Origin: Proteobacteria bacterium UBA2133
GTDB taxonomy: Bacteria; Pseudomonadota; Gammaproteobacteria; Arenicellales; UBA868
Length of the DNA: 12,423 nt
Direction: 5' to 3'
Assembly (NCBI GenBank): GCA_002327725.1
Contig: DCXP01000072.1
Span: forward strand, 1-12,423
Both the position numbers and the translations under genes were made by a program. Every line of letters starts with the position of its first letter. Within the stretch, counting starts at the first letter, position 1. The notes beneath the pieces were generated by a model. It made no database searches and was not told the DNA's origin. It saw only the letters and a list, made by a program, of their open reading frames with translations. Shown piece after piece: positions 6,360-12,423 of this stretch.

Positions 6360-8312
6360 TCAATCAGCCAGTTCCGGCAGGTTGGCAAAAAGATCGAGCG
6401 CCTCCGGGTTGGCCAAAGCCTCGCGGTTCAGAACGGGTTCGCCGTGTACGATTTTGCGAACCGCGAGTTCCACAATCTTGCCGCTCTTGGTGCGGGGTAT
6501 ATCGGCAACCTGAATCACTTTGGCAGGCACATGGCGGGGGGTTGTGTGTTTGCGGATTTCACTGCAGATGTTCTCCCGCAGCTTTTCATCAAGAATCTCG
6601 CCTTCGCGCAAGCGCACAAACAGCACGATCCGCACGTCGCCTTTCCACTGCTGTCCGATCACCAGGCTTTCCAGAACCTGCGCAACCCGCTCGGCCTGCC
6701 GGTAGATCTCCGCCGTCCCGATACGTACCCCTCCAGGGTTAAGCACGGCGTCCGAGCGGCCGTAGACAACAATACCGTCGTGTTCCGTGATGGATATGTA
6801 GTCTCCGTGGCACCAGACATTGGCAAACTTCTCGAAATACGCAGCCTTGTACTTGGCGTCGTCGGGGTCATCCCAGAAACCGATCGGCATCGAGGGGAAG
6901 GCATTGGCACAGACCAGTTCCCCTTTTTCTCCGTCCGGAAGTACAGATCCGTCATCATCCCGGACCTCGATCTGCATACCGAGAATCGGGCATTGAATCT
7001 CACCGCGCCAGACCGGAAGGTTTGGATTTCCGCCGATGAAACAACCCATAATGTCGGTCCCTCCGGAGATAGACGACAGGCAGGCGGTTTTACTGACCGC
7101 GTCGTAGATGTAATCGAAACTCTCTGCGATCAGCGGAGAGCCGGTCGACAGAATCGTTCTCACCCGCGAGAGATCGTGGGTATCGCCTGGCCGCAGTCCG
7201 GCCTTGGCAATCGCGTCGATGTATTTCGCCGAGGTTCCGAAGACCTCAATGCGCTCGCGCGCCACAAGATCGAACACGACATTCCCATCGGGGAAAAACG
7301 GTGAGCCATCGTACAGGACTACGGTTGCACCGCTGGCGAGTCCCGAGACCAGCCAGTTCCACATCATCCAGCCACAGGTGGTGAAATAGAACAGTCGGTC
7401 GTCCGGGTGCAAATCGACGTGCAGCTGCTGCTCCTTGAGGTGTTTGAGTAAGGAACCGCCGGCCCCGTGCACAATACACTTGGGCACGCCGGTGGTTCCC
7501 GAGGAATACATGATGTACAGCGGATGATCAAAAGGCAGATCAACAAAATCGATCTGCGTCGCGTCCGTCGTGAAATCGGCGATCAGCCTGGCGCCGGGAT
7601 TCTGTGATAGATCCGGATCACTTGAGACCAAAGGTACGACAACCGTATGCTCCAGTGACGGCAGGCCTTTTTCAACTTCGCGAAGTTTTGCCAGCGAATC
7701 GTGGGTCTTGCCGTTGTACCAGTATCCGTCTGCGCTGAACAGCACCCTGGGGGAGATTTGGCCAAAGCGGTCGAGCACGCCCTGGACCCCAAAGTCCGGA
7801 GAACAGGAGGACCAGACCGCGCCTAGCGCTGCACTCGCGAGCATGGCAACGACCGTTTCGGGCATGTTGGGCATGAAGCCGCAGACCCGGTCACCGGGCA
7901 CGATCCCGACCTGCTTCAGGGCATCGGCAAGACCGGCAACCTCGCGATAGAGTTCGGCGTGACTGAGTGAACGCTCAACCTTATCCTCTGCCCGGAAGAT
8001 AAGGGCCGGCGCCGAATCCTGACGCCGCAAGAGATTGCGGGCGAAATTGAGCTGAACTCCCGGAAACCAGCGTGCGCCCGGCATCCGCCCGGGATTGACT
8101 ACGACCGGATCAACGTTCCCGGTTCCGATGACGCCTGTCCATTCCCAGATGCTGGTCCAGAACTCCCGGGGCGCCTCAACCGACCACTGATGAAGCCCGG
8201 CATAATCGTCAAACACCCTGCCCCAGCGCGATGAGGCGTCGTTGGCAAAGCGGGTCATGTTGGTGATCGCGACCTGTTCCGGAGAAGGTCGCCACAAGGG
8301 CTGCTCGCGCAT
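6360..8312 (-). CDS. aacS: Acetoacetyl-CoA synthetase (acetoacetate--CoA ligase)
   Basis: This 650-residue ANL-superfamily ligase activates acetoacetate with ATP and CoA to acetoacetyl-CoA, feeding ketone bodies into thiolase or polyhydroxybutyrate metabolism; it is cytosolic. The N-terminus (LWRPSPEQV, then RWGRVFDDYAGLHQWSV and FWTSIWEW) matches the AacS-specific ACAS N-terminal domain. Core motifs follow: P-loop MYSSGTTGVPK (268-278), TTCGWMMWNW (311-320), SGGTD (416-420), GDY (503-505), hinge GRSDAVLNPGGVRIG (518-532), and the C-terminal PRTKSGKIVE with K612 as the catalytic, acetylation-prone lysine. Length fits AacS (about 650). ATG 8312 is preceded by AGAGGAA at good spacing. GWMMWNW and the N-terminal domain favour AacS over acetyl- or propionyl-CoA synthetase. 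It is divergent from the glutamate dehydrogenase gene. Confidence 0.95.
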   Translation of the reverse strand: MREQPLWRPSPEQVAITNMTRFANDASSRWGRVFDDYAGLHQWSVEAPREFWTSIWEWTGVIGTGNVDPVVVNPGRMPGARWFPGVQLNFARNLLRRQDSAPALIFRAEDKVERSLSHAELYREVAGLADALKQVGIVPGDRVCGFMPNMPETVVAMLASAALGAVWSSCSPDFGVQGVLDRFGQISPRVLFSADGYWYNGKTHDSLAKLREVEKGLPSLEHTVVVPLVSSDPDLSQNPGARLIADFTTDATQIDFVDLPFDHPLYIMYSSGTTGVPKCIVHGAGGSLLKHLKEQQLHVDLHPDDRLFYFTTCGWMMWNWLVSGLASGATVVLYDGSPFFPDGNVVFDLVARERIEVFGTSAKYIDAIAKAGLRPGDTHDLSRVRTILSTGSPLIAESFDYIYDAVSKTACLSSISGGTDIMGCFIGGNPNLPVWRGEIQCPILGMQIEVRDDDGSVLPDGEKGELVCANAFPSMPIGFWDDPDDAKYKAAYFEKFANVWCHGDYISITEHDGIVVYGRSDAVLNPGGVRIGTAEIYRQAERVAQVLESLVIGQQWKGDVRIVLFVRLREGEILDEKLRENICSEIRKHTTPRHVPAKVIQVADIPRTKSGKIVELAVRKIVHGEPVLNREALANPEALDLFANLPELAD

Positions 8313-8316
8313 AATG

Positions 8317-8323
8317 TTCCTCT
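8317..8323 (-). promoter_or_regulatory. Ribosome binding site of aacS
   Basis: Minus strand reads AGAGGAA, whose GAGG core lies six bases before the ATG at 8312. It supports that start. Confidence 0.65.
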
Positions 8324-8356
8324 GATTAAACTTTCCTTTGTTGCTGCAAACGACAG

Positions 8357-8378
8357 TTTACCGTGGTACCCGGTGAAA
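8357..8378. promoter_or_regulatory. Operator-like inverted repeat between aacS and glutamate dehydrogenase
   Basis: Centred on the palindrome GGTACC (8365-8370), flanked by ACCG (8360-8363) and CGGT (8371-8374) and outermost TTT (8357-8359) and AAA (8376-8378), with a one-base offset between arms. It lies 45-66 bases upstream of aacS and about 120-140 upstream of the glutamate dehydrogenase start. The geometry suits a dimeric transcription factor; which one is unknown. Confidence 0.3.
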
Positions 8379-8497
8379 TTTAACGTCGGCAGGACTCTGT
8401 CCGGTGTCGCCGGCACAACCCAATGACTAGAGAAATTGACGTATAGTGCTGGCTCATCCCATGATGACAGTCAGGCACCCAGAGGACGCTGTTGCTG

Positions 8498-11400
8498 ATG
8501 GCGGCAACACCTTTATTTGACCGCGAACAACTGATCGCAACGCTCGCTGAACTGGCGCGGCAGCGATTAGCCCCGCAACAGGCTCAGCTGGCACAAACCT
8601 TTTTCGGCGCTTACTTTCATCGGGTCCCCGCGGATGACCTCGCCAGATCGGATCCGGAAGATCTTTATGCGGGCGCACTGGCCCACCTTGACCTTGCCCG
8701 GCAGCGCCAACCCGGGCAACCCTTGCTGCGTGCTTACAACCCGACTGCGGTGCAGCATGGCCGGGCAAGCCGGCATACCGTCGTTGAAGCCGTGGTTGAT
8801 GATATGGCCTTTCTGGTGGACTCAGTATCGATGGCGCTCAACCGCCTTAGCTATACGATCCATCTGACTATTCATCCGGTACTTCGTGTCGGCCGCGACA
8901 AGAGTGGCATCCTGGCGGCCCTCAATCATCGCTCTGCTGATGCCAAGCCCGAATCCTTTCTGTGTTTTCACATCAGCCGCGAATCCCGGCGCGAAAGACT
9001 CGATGCCATTGTCCTGGAACTCACCCGGGTCTTAAGCGAAGCCTCGGCGGCCAACGCCGACCGCACCGCAATGCGCGAGCTCGCGCTCTCACTTGCGCAG
9101 AACCTTGAGGATGCGGGCGCACCAGCGGACCATGAAACCCGCTTGGAAGCATCGGCACTTTGCCGATGGATTGCACAAGATAATTTCACGTTTCTTGGCG
9201 CGGTCACTTACGAGGCATCGTCCGGGGATGATGGCCTGTTGTCACCCAAAGCAGCATCGGCGCTCGGCATACTACGACCCCGCGATGGTCTTGATCTTGC
9301 CAGGCGACTCTCGGTGCTTCCGGAAAGTACCGCAGCTGGTCTTAGAGACAACGACCCCGTGATGGTCACCAAGTCGAGCAAGCGGTCGCTGGTGCACCGG
9401 CCCGCCTATATGGACGTGCTGTTCGTGCGGCACTCGAACGCAAAAGGCCGGCTCACCGGTGAGACCTGTCTGGTCGGTCTTTTCTCCGCCGGCGCGTATA
9501 ACCGCAGCGTGGTGGATATCCCCGGCCCGCGCCAGAAACTGCAGCATGTGCTGACCCGAAGCGGCCTCCCCGAGCATGGCCACGGCATCATGGTGTTACA
9601 GAATCTGATTGAGCGTTATCCACGCGACGATCTTTTTCAGATCACCGAAGATGAACTGTATGACACTGCCATGGGCATGCTCGACCTGCAGGAACGCCAG
9701 CGTACCCGGCTCTTTGTGCGTCGAGACCGCTTCTCACGTTTTTATTCGTGCCTGGTATTTGTGCCCCGCGACCGATTCAACAGTGATCTGCGACAGAAAA
9801 TCGGCGACGCTCTGACAGCAGCCTACGGCGGGCAGTCCTACGAGTTCAATGTGTATTTTTCCGAATCGGTGCTGACGCGCATCCATTACCTCATCAGTGT
9901 AGACCCCCTGACCGCGTCCTCACCAGACACAAGGCAGGTGGAATCACAGATCGAGGAGTTGACCCGGTCCTGGCCGGATGAACTGAGCGCGTTACTTCAG
10001 GATCGATACGGAGAAAGTGAAGGACTTGCGCGAGCCGAAGACTGGGGTGATGGTTTTCCCACTGCGTTTCGTGAAGAGTTTTCGCCGGCGCGAGGTGCGG
10101 ATGATCTTGTCCATGTAATGGCGGCAGATGCCGAGGAGCATCTCGAGATCGCACTTCACCAGCCGGCCGGTTATTCCACCCTCCAGGCCCAGCTCAGACT
10201 GTATTCCCCGGGTTCCGCCATCGTGCTCTCCGATGTGCTGCCTGTCATAGAGAACCTGGGCCTGCATGTCCTTACCGAGAACCCTTTCCGGGTCCGCAAC
10301 GCAAGTGGACGGGTGGTTTTTATTCATCTTTTCGATCTTGCTGACCGCGATGAACGGGACATCGAGATCGACAACAGCAAAGCCGACTTTGAACACCTGT
10401 TCCAGAGGATATGGCGGGGTGATACGGATAATGACGGCTTCAACCGTCTGGCGCTAAGAGCGCAACTCAACTGGCAGCAGACGACCCTGCTGAGGGCTGC
10501 GTACCGATACCTCAAGCAGATCCGTTTTCGATACAGCCAGGATTACGTAATTGATACCTTGGCCGGCAATCCGCATATGGTCCAGCGGATTGTTCGATTG
10601 TTTGAAGCCCGTTTCGATCCCGACCTGCAGGACAACCGTGCGGCCAAGGTAGATGGTATTCGTGCCGAGATCAACCAGGGGCTCGAGCGGGTCACCAATC
10701 TTGATGAAGACCGGATTCTGTCAGCCTACGTCAACCTGATTGAGGCCATGTTGCGAACGAGTTATTTCCAGCAGCACGACCGGCGACAACCCGAGCGGCT
10801 CTCATTCAAGATCGACTGTGGCGCAATCAGCCGGATGCCCCGGCCCCGGCCGATGGTTGAGATCTTCGTCTTTTCGGCACGCGTCGAGGCAGTACATCTG
10901 CGCGGCGGCCTGGTTGCCCGGGGTGGACTCCGATGGTCTGATCGTCCCGAGGACTTCCGTACCGAGGTGCTGGGACTCGTCAAGACGCAGATCGTCAAGA
11001 ATGCGGTCATTGTCCCGGTCGGCTCCAAAGGCGGCTTTATCGTCCGCCGGCTGGCCCAGTGTGCCCCAGAGGAGCAGTCGGCAGAGGTGAAATCCTGCTA
11101 CCAGACCTTCATCCGCGGCATGCTGGACCTGACCGATAACCGCAGCCACGAAGCGGTGATACCGCCGCCCCGGGTGGTACGCTACGATCAGGATGACCCC
11201 TATCTGGTGGTTGCAGCGGATAAGGGAACCGCAACGTTTTCCGATCTTGCCAACGAGGTTGCCGCCGAGTACGGCTACTGGCTGGATGACGCCTTTGCCT
11301 CGGGGGGTGGCACCGGTTATGACCATAAGGCGATGGGCATCACCGCCCGCGGAGCCTGGGAGTCTGTCAAGCGGCTCTTCCGGGATCTCGACATCAATAC

Positions 11401-12423
11401 CCAGACGCAGCCCTTTTCGGTTATGGGTATCGGTGATATGTCAGGTGATGTTTTTGGAAACGGCCTCTTGCTCTCCCGTCAGATCCGACTGATCGGCGCC
11501 TTCAACCATCTGCATGTCTTTATTGACCCCAACCCCGATCCAGCGGTGTCTTTTGCCGAACGTGAGCGCCTGTTCCAGCTGCCCCGGTCAAGTTGGGCGG
11601 ATTACGATCCGAAAGTGATCTCCGAAGGCGGCGGTGTATGGCCCCGCGATGCCAAATCGATCGAATTATCCGAGGCAGTCCGAAAGGCGCTCGGCATCAG
11701 CGCCAAGACATTAAGTCCTGATGAGTTGATTCACGAAATGCTCAAAAGCCCCGTGGACCTACTCTTTAACGGCGGTATCGGCACCTACGTTAAGGCCTCA
11801 ACCGAAAGTCACGAATCGGTGGGCGACCGGGTCAACGACATGGTGCGGGTCGATGCGCCAGACCTGCGATGCCGGGTGATCAGCGAGGGCGGCAATCTTG
11901 GACTAACCCAACTCGCCCGGATCGAATACAGCCACCTTGGCGGACTGTGTCATACCGACGCTATCGACAACGCCGCTGGTGTCGATACCTCGGATCACGA
12001 AGTCAATATCAAGATTCTTCTCAATGCCGCAGTCGGCGCAGGAGAGATCAGCGTCGAAGACCGTAACAAGCTGCTTCGTGACATGACCGAGGAAGTCGCC
12101 CAGCTGGTGCTGCGCAACAACTATTTGCAAACGCAGGCCCTGGCATTGGCAGTGGACCGTGCACCCAGCCTGATACACCATCACGCCCGAGCCTTTAGGC
12201 AACTCGAGCAAAGCTACGGACTTGATCGCAGTCTCGAATACCTGCCCGGTGAAGAAGAACTCAAGGAAAGGATTGCCCAGAAAAAAGGCCTGACAAGGCC
12301 GGAACTCGCCGTCCTGCTGAGTCACAGTAAGATTGCCACCTTTCAGATTCTGCTCGACTCGGATGTTCCGGAAGACACTTTTTTGGCAGAGGATCTTGAG
12401 CGTTATTTCCCAACGGCGCTGAG
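8498..12423 (+). CDS. gdhB: NAD-dependent glutamate dehydrogenase, large (180 kDa) class, C-terminus cut by window edge
   Basis: The open frame runs 1,308 complete codons to the window edge without a stop; this class is usually about 1,600 residues, so roughly 300 C-terminal residues are outside. It catalyses L-glutamate + NAD+ to 2-oxoglutarate, ammonia and NADH in the cytosol, normally in the catabolic direction. The long N-terminal part (about 1-700) fits the regulatory ACT-like region. Catalytic motifs follow: RGGLRWSDRPEDF (808-820), KTQIVKNAVIVPVGSKGGF (829-847, K834 and K844), SGGGTGYDHKAMGIT (935-949), Rossmann GIGDMSGDVFGNG (977-989), FNGGIGTYVK (1090-1099) and SEGGNLGLTQLARIEYS (from 1129). 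The nearest upstream in-frame stop is at 8465-8467. ATG 8498 is eleven bases after GAGGA; TTG 8492 has better spacing (five bases) and would add two residues. The symbol follows Pseudomonas usage. Confidence 0.95.
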   Translation, partial: MAATPLFDREQLIATLAELARQRLAPQQAQLAQTFFGAYFHRVPADDLARSDPEDLYAGALAHLDLARQRQPGQPLLRAYNPTAVQHGRASRHTVVEAVVDDMAFLVDSVSMALNRLSYTIHLTIHPVLRVGRDKSGILAALNHRSADAKPESFLCFHISRESRRERLDAIVLELTRVLSEASAANADRTAMRELALSLAQNLEDAGAPADHETRLEASALCRWIAQDNFTFLGAVTYEASSGDDGLLSPKAASALGILRPRDGLDLARRLSVLPESTAAGLRDNDPVMVTKSSKRSLVHRPAYMDVLFVRHSNAKGRLTGETCLVGLFSAGAYNRSVVDIPGPRQKLQHVLTRSGLPEHGHGIMVLQNLIERYPRDDLFQITEDELYDTAMGMLDLQERQRTRLFVRRDRFSRFYSCLVFVPRDRFNSDLRQKIGDALTAAYGGQSYEFNVYFSESVLTRIHYLISVDPLTASSPDTRQVESQIEELTRSWPDELSALLQDRYGESEGLARAEDWGDGFPTAFREEFSPARGADDLVHVMAADAEEHLEIALHQPAGYSTLQAQLRLYSPGSAIVLSDVLPVIENLGLHVLTENPFRVRNASGRVVFIHLFDLADRDERDIEIDNSKADFEHLFQRIWRGDTDNDGFNRLALRAQLNWQQTTLLRAAYRYLKQIRFRYSQDYVIDTLAGNPHMVQRIVRLFEARFDPDLQDNRAAKVDGIRAEINQGLERVTNLDEDRILSAYVNLIEAMLRTSYFQQHDRRQPERLSFKIDCGAISRMPRPRPMVEIFVFSARVEAVHLRGGLVARGGLRWSDRPEDFRTEVLGLVKTQIVKNAVIVPVGSKGGFIVRRLAQCAPEEQSAEVKSCYQTFIRGMLDLTDNRSHEAVIPPPRVVRYDQDDPYLVVAADKGTATFSDLANEVAAEYGYWLDDAFASGGGTGYDHKAMGITARGAWESVKRLFRDLDINTQTQPFSVMGIGDMSGDVFGNGLLLSRQIRLIGAFNHLHVFIDPNPDPAVSFAERERLFQLPRSSWADYDPKVISEGGGVWPRDAKSIELSEAVRKALGISAKTLSPDELIHEMLKSPVDLLFNGGIGTYVKASTESHESVGDRVNDMVRVDAPDLRCRVISEGGNLGLTQLARIEYSHLGGLCHTDAIDNAAGVDTSDHEVNIKILLNAAVGAGEISVEDRNKLLRDMTEEVAQLVLRNNYLQTQALALAVDRAPSLIHHHARAFRQLEQSYGLDRSLEYLPGEEELKERIAQKKGLTRPELAVLLSHSKIATFQILLDSDVPEDTFLAEDLERYFPTAL

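Larger units (their letters stand above)
8313..8497. other. Divergent intergenic region, aacS / glutamate dehydrogenase
   Basis: Besides the aacS ribosome binding site and the GGTACC-centred inverted repeat, it contains GTGTCG-C-CGGCAC (8404-8416, a near-palindrome) and GAGGA at 8482-8486, the ribosome binding site of the rightward gene. TATAGT (8442-8447) resembles a -10 box but has no -35 at correct spacing. No small gene is evident. Confidence 0.5.

Noticed and set aside
6444..7304. Open frame of 286 codons on the plus strand
   Set aside because: Antisense to aacS, whose minus frame holds every ANL motif.
8436..8447. TTGACG next to TATAGT as a promoter for the glutamate dehydrogenase
   Set aside because: The two hexamers are adjacent with no spacer, and neither has a partner at 16-18 bases.
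10802..11326. Open frame of 174 codons on the minus strand
   Set aside because: Antisense to the catalytic core of the glutamate dehydrogenase; no own ribosome binding site or recognisable domain.
1..12423. CRISPR array, insertion sequence, prophage, tRNA or anti-phage defence system
   Set aside because: No regularly spaced repeats, transposase or integrase motifs, tRNA cloverleaf-like sequences, or nuclease/helicase/toxin domains were found; gene content is metabolic and housekeeping.

Overview
The window is ordinary-looking proteobacterial chromosome, most likely from a gammaproteobacterium. It is dense with mostly long genes, and carries a large 180-kDa-class NAD-glutamate dehydrogenase, an acetoacetyl-CoA synthetase and Lgt. 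No phylogenetic search could be run, so the placement is an inference. I see no mobile element, integrase, CRISPR array, tRNA or rRNA. Two genes run off the ends: an M20 metallohydrolase at the left (C-terminus cut by at most a few residues as judged by family length) and the glutamate dehydrogenase at the right (about 1,308 of an expected ~1,600 residues present).

Left block (1-4369): two divergent two-gene units share a 277-base intergenic region. Leftward run a pentein-fold amidinotransferase/deiminase-like enzyme and a closely coupled M20 (ArgE/DapE-type) amidohydrolase. Rightward run a luciferase-like flavin monooxygenase and, two bases after its stop, an alpha/beta hydrolase starting with GTG. 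Both halves look like small catabolic or modification modules: guanidine chemistry plus amide hydrolysis on one side, oxygenation plus ester/lactone hydrolysis on the other. Whether they serve one pathway is unknown; this is the least explained part of the window and the best place for follow-up.

Middle block (4370-6348): lgt is on the minus strand, convergent with the hydrolase gene. Then comes a 283-base intergenic region holding a possible 39-codon ORF, a short inverted repeat and one copy of a GGTCAGACT motif also found once in the left intergenic region. It is followed by an exported protein of unknown function with a long signal peptide, a probable TTG start and two cysteines, resembling DUF4412-type periplasmic proteins.

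Right block (6360-12423): acetoacetyl-CoA synthetase (aacS) on the minus strand ends 11 bases from the exported-protein gene and is divergent from the NAD-dependent glutamate dehydrogenase across 185 bases that contain an operator-like inverted repeat. Together these two enzymes would channel ketone bodies into acetyl-CoA metabolism (after thiolysis of acetoacetyl-CoA) and glutamate into 2-oxoglutarate, consistent with growth on amino acids and related carbon sources.
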